DNA from: Gammaproteobacteria bacterium
Lineage (GTDB): Bacteria; Pseudomonadota; Gammaproteobacteria; Pseudomonadales; Azotimanducaceae
NCBI GenBank assembly: GCA_026706935.1
Contig: JAPOXV010000026.1
Span: 1,331,721 to 1,395,720, forward strand
Direction: 5' to 3'
DNA length: 64,000 bases
In this document: piece after piece, positions 32,871-41,433 of the stretch
Layout of the letters: each line of letters opens with the position of its first letter
Position numbering within the stretch: the stretch's first letter is position 1
Translations under genes and position numbers: made by a program
Notes under the pieces: generated by a model
Database searches by the model: none
What the model was told of the DNA's origin: nothing
The model's input: the letters and a program-made list of their open reading frames with translations, nothing else

Positions 32871-34087
32871 GCCTGGTCGTACATAAATATGGCGGTACGT
32901 CAGTAGGTTCCATCGAGCGTATTGAAGCGGTTGCCGAACGCATCGTAGGATCGCGATCCAAGGGGAATCAGGTCGTTGTCGTAGTCTCAGCAATGAGCGG
33001 CGAAACCAATCGCCTGACAGCGCTCGCTCATGACATCACCGACCGACCGTCTCCTCGAGAAATGGACGTACTGTTAGCGTCTGGAGAACAGGTTTCGATC
33101 GCATTACTTGTGATGGCATTGCAGAAACGATGTGTCGATGCTCAGTCATTTTTAGGGGACCAGATTCCGTTTAAGACGGATAGCGGACACGAACGTGCTC
33201 GTATCGAATACGTTGAGCCAAAGAACCTACTCGACGTCATTGAACGAGGGGCGGTTCCAGTCGTGGCGGGATTCCAAGGTGTTGACGACGTTGGTGACAT
33301 TACGACCATAGGACGTGGCGGATCTGATACCTCGGCCGTTGCGATTGCACACGCATTAAAAGCGCAAGAATGCCTGATCTACACCGACGTTGATGGCGTC
33401 TATACAGCTGATCCAAGAATTGTCGATCGAGCTACTAAGATGGTAAACGTCGAATTCGAGGAGATGCTCGAAATGGCAAGCCTCGGTGCGAAGGTTTTAC
33501 ATACTCGCGCGGTTGAGTTCGCGCACAAGCACGACGTGCCGATGCGCGTTTTATCAAGTTTCGAAGATGGAGAAGGTACGTTGATCAATTCCGGGGCGGA
33601 CCATATGGAGAAACCCATGGTCTCTGCAGTTACCCATGAACGAGATGAAGCGAAGCTCACCGTACTTCGCGTCGATGATGTGCCAGGTATCGCCTGGAAG
33701 ATTCTGGGACCGATTGGCGAGGCGAACATAACCGTTGATATGATCGTTCAGAATACAAGCGTGGATGGGTTCACGGATTTCTCATTCACGGTAAAACGAG
33801 CTGATTTCGTACGAGCAAAGGAGCTACTTGAGCGTTCATTGCAGGAAAACGGATTTGACGAATCTACGATTGCTGGCGACGACGCGATCGCTAAGGTTAC
33901 GATCGTAGGCGTCGGTATGAGATCTCACGCAGGCGTCGCGACGAAAATGTTCGAAACGCTTGCGAACGAGAACATCAACATCATGATGATTTCTACTTCC
34001 GAGATCAAGATTTCCGTGGTTATTGATGAACGATACGTTGAGCTGGCGGTTCGTAGTCTCCATGATGCCTTCGCACTGGATGAATGA
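32867..34087 (+). CDS. lysC: Aspartate kinase
   Basis: First step of the aspartate pathway to lysine, threonine, methionine and diaminopimelate. The 406-residue, monofunctional form has VVHKYGGTSVGSIERI at the N-terminus, the GRGGSDTSAVAIAHAL and YTDVDGVYTADPRIV substrate motifs, and two C-terminal ACT domains (from about 265) that usually mediate feedback inhibition. The alaS-lysC-csrA order is shared with pseudomonad-type gammaproteobacteria. Confidence 0.96.
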   Translation: MSLVVHKYGGTSVGSIERIEAVAERIVGSRSKGNQVVVVVSAMSGETNRLTALAHDITDRPSPREMDVLLASGEQVSIALLVMALQKRCVDAQSFLGDQIPFKTDSGHERARIEYVEPKNLLDVIERGAVPVVAGFQGVDDVGDITTIGRGGSDTSAVAIAHALKAQECLIYTDVDGVYTADPRIVDRATKMVNVEFEEMLEMASLGAKVLHTRAVEFAHKHDVPMRVLSSFEDGEGTLINSGADHMEKPMVSAVTHERDEAKLTVLRVDDVPGIAWKILGPIGEANITVDMIVQNTSVDGFTDFSFTVKRADFVRAKELLERSLQENGFDESTIAGDDAIAKVTIVGVGMRSHAGVATKMFETLANENINIMMISTSEIKISVVIDERYVELAVRSLHDAFALDE

Positions 34088-34416
34088 ACGCGGAGCTAAA
34101 AATCCGAAAATCGTAGATTGACCGGGCAACAAACCTGACGGTATCGATTGTGGCGCCCGATTGAATGATCTATCCAATCGTCAAAAAACCGGGACTATCG
34201 GTACTCGCGCAACAGAAGCGGCGTAGCTGGCTTAACATGGTTCGTTACTTGCTAATGTATGCTACTTGAATAGGAAATGAACATTTGTTCATTAATTTTT
34301 TCTAATATCACTAACAACTTGAGTTTTGAGTCGATTGTCATAAGATTTCTAGTCTAAATGGGCGGCCATGTAGGCTCCCATGCAGCGAAGCAGTCAGAAT
34401 CAAGGGAAGGGTTCGA
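34088..34416. other. lysC-csrA intergenic region
   Basis: The 329 bp carry no ORF of note. The main feature is the 18-bp palindrome at 34276-34293, followed by an AT-rich stretch that could serve as a csrA promoter region. No classical terminator for alaS-lysC is seen. GGGAAGGG before the ATG at 34417 is the csrA ribosome site. Confidence 0.4.
34276..34293. promoter_or_regulatory. 18-bp palindrome upstream of csrA, possible repressor operator
   Basis: AATGAACA-TT-TGTTCATT is a perfect inverted repeat with a 2-bp centre, a geometry common for TetR-family operators. It lies 124-141 bp before the csrA ATG. A 2-base loop and A/T-rich arms make a terminator unlikely. No TetR-type regulator is encoded within the window. 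Confidence 0.4.
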
Positions 34417-34611
34417 ATGCTCATCTTAACTCGACGGGTCGGCGAATCCGTCCGAATAGGCAACGACATCAAAATTTCGGTGCTCAACGTCCGCAAGAAT
34501 CAAGTGCGGATCGGATTCGAAGCACCTGGTGATCGTCCCGTATATCGCGAAGAAATCTGGGAAAAGAAGCATCACGATGCGGACGACACTGAAATGGACG
34601 CTGTTTCCTAG
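34417..34611 (+). CDS. csrA: CsrA, carbon storage regulator
   Basis: Small dimeric RNA-binding protein that represses or stabilises mRNAs with GGA motifs. The 64-residue protein begins [15 protein letters not shown] and contains [22 protein letters not shown], including the conserved VHREEI-type arginine. The C-terminal tail ([15 protein letters not shown]) is acidic. Its position after alaS-lysC and before tRNA-Arg/tRNA-Ser is the conserved gammaproteobacterial arrangement. Confidence 0.96.
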   Translation: MLILTRRVGESVRIGNDIKISVLNVRKNQVRIGFEAPGDRPVYREEIWEKKHHDADDTEMDAVS

Positions 34612-34686
34612 TCAATACCACGTCACTTAATAGTTCGTCTCGCTATCATTTGCCCTCGCTGGTAAATACCGCGTGTCGATGCTACT

Positions 34687-34763
34687 GCACCAGTGGCCAA
34701 ATTGGATAAGGCACTAGTCTACGAAACTAGCGACTACAGGTTCGAATCCTGTCTGGTGCGCCA
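34687..34763 (+). tRNA. tRNA-Arg (anticodon ACG)
   Basis: A complete cloverleaf of 77 nt: acceptor GCACCAG/CTGGTGC, D-arm GCC...GGC, anticodon stem CTAGT/ACTAG around loop CTACGAA, T-arm ACAGG-TTCGAAT-CCTGT, discriminator G and encoded CCA. ACG would be modified to ICG and read CGU/CGC/CGA. It is one base upstream of tRNA-Ser. Confidence 0.97.
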
Positions 34764-34764
34764 T

Positions 34765-34853
34765 GGAGAGGTGGCCGAGAGGTCGAAGGCGCTCCCCTGC
34801 TAAGGGAGTATAGGTATCCCCTATCGAGGGTTCGAATCCCTCCCTCTCCGCCA
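34765..34853 (+). tRNA. tRNA-Ser (anticodon GCT)
   Basis: An 89-nt class II tRNA: acceptor GGAGAGG/CCTCTCC, anticodon stem CTCCC/GGGAG around loop CTGCTAA, long variable arm, T-loop TTCGAAT, discriminator G and encoded CCA. It reads AGU/AGC. A single T separates it from the preceding tRNA-Arg, so both come from one precursor. Confidence 0.97.
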
Positions 34854-34864
34854 GTTTACGAAGG

Positions 34865-34898
34865 GTGTGTACCGGGCAGAACACGGTTTACACTTTTT
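34865..34898 (+). terminator. Rho-independent terminator of the tRNA operon
   Basis: GTGTGTACCG (34865-34874) pairs with CGGTTTACAC (34884-34893), with one mismatch and one G-T pair, around a 9-nt loop and is followed directly by TTTTT. It begins 11 nt after the tRNA-Ser CCA end. Confidence 0.7.
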
Positions 34899-35113
34899 CC
34901 GGTGTGATGATGAAGGGATTTGAGGCAGAGCCGACGTACACTTCATCTTCGTCATGAATTCGTCGCCATAATCTAGTGAGCGGGTAGGGCAAATTGTGTC
35001 GTCACGTACCGACCGCTTAAAACTCGGAATGATTAAGCAATCTCCATCCGTATGAAATCTATCTGATTTTGGGTGCTTCACCCCAGGTGAGTCTTGAACA
35101 GGAACGAAATCCC

Positions 35114-35593
35114 ATGGATATTCCTATTAAATACGGCCTTGTACTCGGCGTCATTGTTGCTGCCTTGGGATTCATCCTAGGCATTTCGGGTCTTCACACT
35201 AACGAGATGGCTCCGTTGGGATTCGTGATCGTCGCAACCATCATCAATGTGCTGATCGTGGTTTTGGCGGTGCGTCGATTAGCACCAGCTTCTAACTGGG
35301 TTCAGCAAGTCGGTAATGGGCTTGTCCTAGGTTTAGTCGCCGCTGTAATTGTCTTCCTTGGTTCTTGGCTCATGACTGCGGTTATTTTGCCGGACTATTA
35401 CGCGGAATTCGCAGAAGCCGCACGTGCAAGGGTCGTAGCAGCAGGCGTGGCTGCGGAAGAAATCGAAGCGGCAGTCGCGATGGCTACGGGTACACCTGTG
35501 GGTTCTGCATTCCAAGGTGCAGTAGGTACTGTAATCACAAGTGTTGTGGTTGCGGCTATTACCGGGATATTCAATCGCGCGGAGAAGAATTAA
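35114..35593 (+). CDS. DUF4199-like four-helix membrane protein
   Basis: A 159-residue inner-membrane protein with four hydrophobic segments (about 5-22, 31-48, 68-92 and 133-152) separated by a charged, Ala/Glu-rich loop (YYAEFAEAARARVVAAGV). The overall form fits the DUF4199 family, whose function is unknown. ATG 35114 with AGGAACGAAATCCC upstream is preferred over a GTG at 35069. It is a single gene with no obvious operon partner; 34899-35113 before it shows only a short GGGTG-CTT-CACCC hairpin at 35071-35083. Confidence 0.65.
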   Translation: MDIPIKYGLVLGVIVAALGFILGISGLHTNEMAPLGFVIVATIINVLIVVLAVRRLAPASNWVQQVGNGLVLGLVAAVIVFLGSWLMTAVILPDYYAEFAEAARARVVAAGVAAEEIEAAVAMATGTPVGSAFQGAVGTVITSVVVAAITGIFNRAEKN

Positions 35594-35706
35594 CGACGGT
35601 TCTTAACGGAACTGACGGTTAGTTTGCTTGAATTTCCCATTCATTTATGGCACACCATATTTGTTGCAGTTGTTGGGCATGCGGCAATGACAAACTGTAG
35701 CGTGCC

Positions 35707-36315
35707 TTGAATCATCAACGTGAGTCGACTTGCGCGCTTTCACCGATTGGACGACGTATTCATGTGATCGGCAATAGCGCTTCTGGGAAGACCTCGCTCG
35801 CGAAGCGATTGGCATTGGTCCTTGACGTGGACTTCGTAGAGCTTGATGCGCTTAACTGGCTTCCCAATTGGGTGGGTTTGAATGCGACGAATCCTGATGA
35901 ACTGAGACGTCGCTTCGAGACAGCGACCAACGGAGATGGTTGGATCGCTGCGGGGTCGTACACCCAATTCGCGAAACAAACATTTTGGTCGCGACTTGAC
36001 ACTGTGATTTGGTTGGATTTACCGATCCCGGTCCTTCTGTGGCGAGTGGTTCGTCGATCATGGCGTCGTTGGCGTTCAAAGCAATTGCTGTGGGGAACGA
36101 ACTTCGAACGATTCTGGCCGCAACTCGCGTTTTGGCGGGGAGACGATTCGCTGATTTATTGGATCATCAGTGCACAACGACGCAAGCGGGAATCGATGCT
36201 AGCGTCTATGGCCGACCCATGTTGGAGAAAGATCCGCTTCGTCCGCTTAACGTCTACGCAGGAAATCGAATCGTTCGCAACGTCAATCGAAAGGGCATTG
36301 AGCGAAATTACGTAG
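35707..36315 (+). CDS. P-loop NTPase, adenylate-kinase/topology-modulation-like
   Basis: A 202-residue nucleotide-binding protein. The Walker A loop VIGNSASGKTSLAKRLA starts near residue 20, followed by FVELDALNWLPNWV, GWIAAGSYT and a putative LIWLDLP-type strand (VIWLDLPIPVLLWRVVRRS). This pattern is that of small kinases annotated as topology modulation (FlaR-like) or adenylate-kinase-like proteins; the substrate is unknown. The TTG at 35707 is the only reasonable start. It is convergent with the tannase-family gene. Confidence 0.7.
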   Translation: MNHQRESTCALSPIGRRIHVIGNSASGKTSLAKRLALVLDVDFVELDALNWLPNWVGLNATNPDELRRRFETATNGDGWIAAGSYTQFAKQTFWSRLDTVIWLDLPIPVLLWRVVRRSWRRWRSKQLLWGTNFERFWPQLAFWRGDDSLIYWIISAQRRKRESMLASMADPCWRKIRFVRLTSTQEIESFATSIERALSEIT

Positions 36316-36350
36316 AAATCCGGGAAGTTTGTCTTTCAGTCGATGCCGAT

Positions 36351-37793
36351 CTAACGACACTCGAAACTTGACGGCGTACGGTCGTTACCTCCAATGTAGT
36401 GAACCTTCGATGGATACGCACAAAGCGGTCGTGCGCCACTCTCGTCTGCAAATCCAGCGACCAACTCGTTTGGTGCGCTATCGGTTTCTACCCATCTGTC
36501 AATGACTTCAAGGTAATCGACCATCCAAGGACCGGGTCCACCCGCGCAGTGTAGTACCCCTGGCTTTAAGAAGAGACGTACATCCTCTCGTGCAGAGGGA
36601 TCAATGCCATAGACTGCGTCTACGTATTCGATCGTGGCAAGAGCTGACAGTGCGGCATCGGACCAGCCATGGTAAAAAAGGAGCTTGCCACCAGCATTTC
36701 GAAACTCTTCGAGATTTGGATCCTTCGCGCTCAGCACTGACTCCACAGCAGCAACACGCTCTCGATAGCCTTCGAAGATAAATCCTTCGTAGCTCCAGTC
36801 GGGATCGTGGTAGACCATATATCGCATGAGGTCAACACCGAAACCGAACGCTGCGGACGGCGGTGTACCGTCTGCTAATTGTCCAGCGCCAGCTAACCAA
36901 GCACCCCATCCGCCATCTTCATCCTCACCGCCGAATGGCCAGCCATGGAAAACCTGACCGGAAGCGTTTTGCGGACCATTGTAGACGGCTCGGATCGTTG
37001 CAATCTTCTCAGGAGGTAAATCCAAGCTACGAGGATCGAAATCGCATTCTCTCGGATCGTTCATGATGCCATCTTTGAGACCGTCGAGTGCGTCACATTG
37101 AGCGAGCACCGCATTCGCGAGCAGTGAACGGTCCTCTGGCGTTAGAAGCGGAGACGAGAGTTCTCCCATATTGGGGTACATTCGCTGAGTAACGTTTACA
37201 AACGCAGCCGCAACACCGCCGAAATCAAATGCCGGCGCACCGGCGATGATTCCATCGAAGTCGTTTGGATAGCGCTGGGAGAACGCCATAGCTTGGCGGC
37301 CGCCATTGGAACAACCAGCGAAGTAGCTTCGTTCGGGCCACTTACCGTAGTGGGACTCTGTAATGTGTTTCGCAGTCTCCGAAACGCGATGGATCGCTAC
37401 ATGTCCGTAGTTCACGATGCGTTCGAGATTGTGTAATGCCCAAGAACCGTCGATACCGTTAGCTTGATGTCCAGTGTCGGTACCAGCAGTGGCGTAACCT
37501 CGCTGTAGCGCTCCTAATGCGAGTGCTTGATTCTGAATCGATCCGACAAATCCGCCTCCTCCGCCCATAGTAAATTTGCCGTTCCAGCCCACAGGTAACC
37601 AGACGGAAAAGCCGATTTCACGACCAAGTTTGCCAGTTAACTTGCAGTGCGCTACAGGTTCATTTAGTGACTCGACTTTTTCGACTGTAAGGTCAGGTAA
37701 AGAAATATCCTTTATTGCAGCGCATGCGTCTGATTCCGACGCACCGGCGGAAATGGACGTTATTACGATGATGCAAAAACAGACTCGTTTCAT
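36351..37793 (-). CDS. Exported tannase/feruloyl esterase-family hydrolase
   Basis: Alpha/beta hydrolase of the tannase family, which cleaves esters of aromatic acids. ATG 37793 is preceded by GGAG at good distance and gives a signal peptide (MKRVCFCIIVITSISAGASE); the longer upstream frame lacks one. The nucleophile is in FAGCSNGGRQAM, the aspartate in FYHGWSDAALS and the histidine in VLHCAGGPGPW; paired cysteines near the active site (CSNGG, HCAGG) are a family trait. Probable role: release of plant- or alga-derived phenolic acids in the periplasm. Confidence 0.85.
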   Translation of the reverse strand: MKRVCFCIIVITSISAGASESDACAAIKDISLPDLTVEKVESLNEPVAHCKLTGKLGREIGFSVWLPVGWNGKFTMGGGGGFVGSIQNQALALGALQRGYATAGTDTGHQANGIDGSWALHNLERIVNYGHVAIHRVSETAKHITESHYGKWPERSYFAGCSNGGRQAMAFSQRYPNDFDGIIAGAPAFDFGGVAAAFVNVTQRMYPNMGELSSPLLTPEDRSLLANAVLAQCDALDGLKDGIMNDPRECDFDPRSLDLPPEKIATIRAVYNGPQNASGQVFHGWPFGGEDEDGGWGAWLAGAGQLADGTPPSAAFGFGVDLMRYMVYHDPDWSYEGFIFEGYRERVAAVESVLSAKDPNLEEFRNAGGKLLFYHGWSDAALSALATIEYVDAVYGIDPSAREDVRLFLKPGVLHCAGGPGPWMVDYLEVIDRWVETDSAPNELVAGFADESGARPLCAYPSKVHYIGGNDRTPSSFECR

Positions 37794-38043
37794 CGTAGGA
37801 ACTCCAATTCTGAAATTGAATATCGGCGATGTTACTGACTGTATTGCGACGAAAGTGAACGCTCTTTCGTAATACACTGGTGAATGAATCGATTGTGTTA
37901 CGTTGTTTCGATGCTCCTATAGGCCACCCCCACTATCCGACAACTCGCCTCAAACGGAGACTTGAACACGTCAATCGATCAGAAAGTCCGATCCTTAAGA
38001 AGGTAGCTCATTCAGTGCGGTCGGCTGAGTGAATTCGCTAATC

Positions 38044-38259
38044 CTACTTTCGTGATTTCGCTTTTGCTATGGACTTGATCCATCCGAAGTACACGTAAAG
38101 AACGACTAATCCAATGACTGTGATGATTCCCGCGTTGCCATACATTGGTCGAACCTGTAGACCTAAAAACAGCGAAAACGAGAATGCAATATAGAGTGCC
38201 GCGAGCGCCAATACGTGCGCGAGGATCCTCATCATCACTTTAACCCATTTCTTTCGCAT
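38044..38259 (-). CDS. Small two-helix membrane protein, unknown
   Basis: A 71-residue protein starting MRKKWVKVMMRILAHV, with two hydrophobic segments (ILAHVLALAALYIAFSFSLF and GIITVIGLVVLYVYFGW) and a basic C-terminus (KSIAKAKSRK). I do not recognise a family. A TTG at 38280 would add seven residues. It lies downstream of the class-I aminotransferase gene on the same strand, 139 bp away. Confidence 0.55.
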   Translation of the reverse strand: MRKKWVKVMMRILAHVLALAALYIAFSFSLFLGLQVRPMYGNAGIITVIGLVVLYVYFGWIKSIAKAKSRK

Positions 38260-38398
38260 TGGCACACCGAAGTTGCTCAACTCATCGTGCTTTTTAACAC
38301 ATAAGACACCGACAGAATTCCTTGTGTGAACACGATTAAAAACTGATACGGGACCCCGGTTCTAGCCGAAGACGAAATTCGTCGATTGGAGTTTCCGT

Positions 38399-39544
38399 TT
38401 AGTCGAACAGAGTAGTGAACGAGGGTTTTTCGTTACTGGTTCTCGATTCTCGTAGACATTGGATAAGTACAGGTATGCCATCGCGGATGTCCTCGTCAGG
38501 TACGTGACCAAATGCGAGACGTAGGTACGGGATTTGCTTCGAATGTATGTGGAAATTCCCTCCTGATGCATAGAAGAATCCACGTTCTGTAGTGAGCTGC
38601 TGAAGTTTTTGCTGATCCACGTCGTCAGGAAATCGCACCCAAACGAATAAACCTCCTGATGGGTTTGATGACACGCAAATCCCATCCGATGCATCGCGTA
38701 TACCTTCAACGACGAGGTTCTTCTTTATTTTCAGTGAGTCGTTCAATTCCTCCGTTAGCGTCCAGAGCCCGTGCCGATACAGCTCTGCTACTACCGCAGC
38801 TGCAAGGTAGTTTCCGCCGCCGTCGTGGCGCCGCGCGAGAATGGTCTCGAGCATTTTTGGCTTAGCGTATATATAGCCGAGGCGCATACCTGGTGCGAGG
38901 ATCTTTGATAACGAGCACATGTAGATGATGTTTTCGTAGTCGCTCAGTGCATAGAGTGAACGCGGTTTGTTACCGTCGTAATGGACATCACCGTAACAGT
39001 TGTCCTCAATGATCGGAATGTTTCGCGATGCAGCAATCTCAATCAACTGGTGACGACGTTGTAGCGATAAATTAGTACCCGTCGGGTTTTGGTACGTCGT
39101 AAGCGCATAAATGAACTTCGGTTTCCTTCCTTCACCAAGTTCGTCCAACTTTGCGTCGAGAAGGTCGACGCGCATGCCGTCTTCGTCTACTGGTATACCG
39201 ACTATTTCAATCCCGAGCGACCGATACGCGCTGATAGTTCCTGGGTATGTGAGCTCTTCGCAGATGATGGTGTCGCCTGGTTGGGTAAGTGCTTCAGCTG
39301 TGAGCGTCACGGCCTGCATCGAGCCGTTTAACAGCGTGAGTTCGTCGGCAGCGACCGGGACGCCTTCGCGTTCCGATTCCCTTTTCGCCATAGCTTCCCT
39401 TAAACCGAGATGACCGAGTTTGCCTGGATAAGTTGTAAGTTGGGCGTACTCCTCAGCGATCACAGTCTTCGCCGCTTGTTGAACTCTTTCAACCGGGAAA
39501 GTTTCTGGATTGGTTTGTCCAACAGCGAAGTCAAATTTCCGCAT
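38399..39544 (-). CDS. Class I/II PLP aminotransferase (2-aminoadipate/MocR-domain type)
   Basis: A 381-residue fold-type I enzyme. Visible motifs: LTTYPGKLGHLGLREAMAKR, LLNGSMQAVTLTAEALTQPG, YQNPTGTNLSLQRR with the PLP-contacting Asn, EDNCYGDVHYDG, and the Schiff-base lysine in CSLSKILAPGMRLGYI. The sequence matches enzymes of the 2-aminoadipate aminotransferase group without the GntR DNA-binding domain of MocR regulators. The substrate cannot be read from the sequence. It starts 209 bp downstream of the iron permease gene; that interval shows no feature. Confidence 0.85.
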   Translation of the reverse strand: MRKFDFAVGQTNPETFPVERVQQAAKTVIAEEYAQLTTYPGKLGHLGLREAMAKRESEREGVPVAADELTLLNGSMQAVTLTAEALTQPGDTIICEELTYPGTISAYRSLGIEIVGIPVDEDGMRVDLLDAKLDELGEGRKPKFIYALTTYQNPTGTNLSLQRRHQLIEIAASRNIPIIEDNCYGDVHYDGNKPRSLYALSDYENIIYMCSLSKILAPGMRLGYIYAKPKMLETILARRHDGGGNYLAAAVVAELYRHGLWTLTEELNDSLKIKKNLVVEGIRDASDGICVSSNPSGGLFVWVRFPDDVDQQKLQQLTTERGFFYASGGNFHIHSKQIPYLRLAFGHVPDEDIRDGIPVLIQCLRESRTSNEKPSFTTLFD

Positions 39545-39753
39545 ATTTATCTACCGTTAGTTGCATCGATATGTACTCAATCTGATCGGTTGTTCACTGT
39601 CCCTTACTTCATCAGAGAAGTGTTTCCGTTCTGAATCGTGGCGTAGCATCCCTTGGAACGGAAAATCGTCCAGCGAGTGTTTGAGTCACGCGAAATTCTC
39701 TCATTTTGTGAGACCTCGACTCGAGATTGACCGTATCTTGACGAAGTCATGAG

Positions 39754-41433
39754 TCAAACACGACGTAGCGATGGGCGTTGTATACCGAAGCGTTGCGCGG
39801 CTAAGACTAGCGTAGGGATCAGTCCTACGAGCAATATCAAAAGCGCGGCTGTGGATGCTTCAGCGATTCTTTCGTCAGACGCAAGTCGATACGCTCGTGT
39901 GGCAAGCGTTTCAAAGTTAAATGGTCTGAGAATGAGTGTTGCTGGAAGTTCCTTTACGACATCGACAAACACGAGCAGGAGAGCGGTCACCAAAGCGGGT
40001 GTCACAAGCGGTACGTGAATTCGATTCAGTAGCTGGACAGGTTTCATACCTAGGCTTCGCGCAGCTGCGTCGTAATTTGAATGCACTCGAGTCAGCCCAC
40101 CGTCGACACTATTGAAAGATACTGTGAGGAAACGTGCCAAATAAACGAAGACTAGTGCCGCGATGCTTCCGGTCATCAGCAGGCCGATATTCACGTCGAA
40201 GGTAGTTTGTACCCATTGGGCGATCGTACGATCAACCATAGTGAGAGGTCCTAAAACCCCAATCGCCAATACCATGCCGGGGATTGCATAGCCTAATGTC
40301 GCAGTGCGTACGCTAATTCGAAGTAGCTTGCGATTACCTTGTAGTCTTGTTGCATACGTCAAGCACAAGGAGAGCAAGACGGCAAGTACTGCGGTAATCG
40401 TTGCTACCAATACTGTATTGCCAATGTAGCTAAGAAACGAAATACCAAACGTTGGGTCGCCAACTACGACGGTGTGTTTAAGAAGCACAAGCACAGGTGT
40501 GAACAAGCCGAACAGAAGTGGTAAAACGCAACAACTGAGTGCGACGTACGATCGCCAACCGAACAGTTGTGACCTTGCGCCAGGAGCGTTTCTCGATACA
40601 GGATTCGCATGGCCTCCACGTCGCGCAATGTGTTCGAATACAACCAGCAGCGCTACGATGATGAACAACCAGCCGGCGAGTTGCATGGCAGCTTGATGCT
40701 CACCCATTGCATACCATGTCCGGAATATCCCATTGGTAAGCGTTGGTACTCCGAAGAACTCCACGACCCCGAAATCCGCGGCAGTTTCCATGAGCGCTAA
40801 CGCCAAACCACCTGCAATTGCAGGTCGGGCATGAGGAAGCGCAATTTTGAAGAAGATTCGGCGTGGTGCGACACCAAGTGTCCGGGCTGCCTCTGACATG
40901 GGTGCGGCTTGCTCTGCAAACGCGTTGTACGCCAGCAAATACACATAAGGGTATAGGGTGAAGCCAAGGATTAGCGCGGCGCCAGGTAGAGAGCGGATTG
41001 ATGGAATCCGTATATCGAGAGCGGTTACTTGCTGTAGCCAAGGATGAAGCTGTGACAAGTTTGAGAATAGGTCGCCATACGCGTACGCTACAACGTAAGA
41101 AGGTGCCGCCAACGGTAGAATCAAGAGCCACGTAAATACGCTTCGGCCAGGAAACTCTTTCGTCGCCGTTAGCCACGCACAACCCACGCCGAGAAGCGAA
41201 GCGATGCACGCGACGCTAAGAAGGAGGGTTACCGTATTAGAAATGTACTCTACGAGAACCGTCTCACGAAGATGAATCCATGTCTCTGAAGCGGGAGCGA
41301 AGAAATACAACAAGACTGCAACAATCGGTACTGCGATTGGCAGTGCGATTGCGACAGCGATCAACGTCCACCCCGACGGGAGACGGGGATTGCGAACACC
41401 CCGCGGATCGACGATAGGACGGGAATGGGACAT
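39754..41433 (-). CDS. fbpB: Ferric iron ABC transporter permease (FbpB/FutB-like, fused)
   Basis: Inner-membrane permease of about 12 membrane helices in 559 residues, two permease domains in one chain as usual for FbpB. The two EAA loops read EAARTLGVAPRRIFFKIALPHARPA-like (EAARTLGVAPRRIFFKIALP) and AARSLGMKPVQLLNRIHVPL. ATG 41433 is used; a GTG two codons upstream is possible. The gene is divergent from the ATPase gene, with their start codons interlocked, unlike the usual A-B-C operon order. Confidence 0.88.
   Translation of the reverse strand: MSHSRPIVDPRGVRNPRLPSGWTLIAVAIALPIAVPIVAVLLYFFAPASETWIHLRETVLVEYISNTVTLLLSVACIASLLGVGCAWLTATKEFPGRSVFTWLLILPLAAPSYVVAYAYGDLFSNLSQLHPWLQQVTALDIRIPSIRSLPGAALILGFTLYPYVYLLAYNAFAEQAAPMSEAARTLGVAPRRIFFKIALPHARPAIAGGLALALMETAADFGVVEFFGVPTLTNGIFRTWYAMGEHQAAMQLAGWLFIIVALLVVFEHIARRGGHANPVSRNAPGARSQLFGWRSYVALSCCVLPLLFGLFTPVLVLLKHTVVVGDPTFGISFLSYIGNTVLVATITAVLAVLLSLCLTYATRLQGNRKLLRISVRTATLGYAIPGMVLAIGVLGPLTMVDRTIAQWVQTTFDVNIGLLMTGSIAALVFVYLARFLTVSFNSVDGGLTRVHSNYDAAARSLGMKPVQLLNRIHVPLVTPALVTALLLVFVDVVKELPATLILRPFNFETLATRAYRLASDERIAEASTAALLILLVGLIPTLVLAAQRFGIQRPSLRRV

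Noticed and set aside
35071..35083. GGGTG-CTT-CACCC hairpin before the DUF4199 gene
   Set aside because: The stem is only 5 bp with no T-tract, and no gene ends here needing a terminator.
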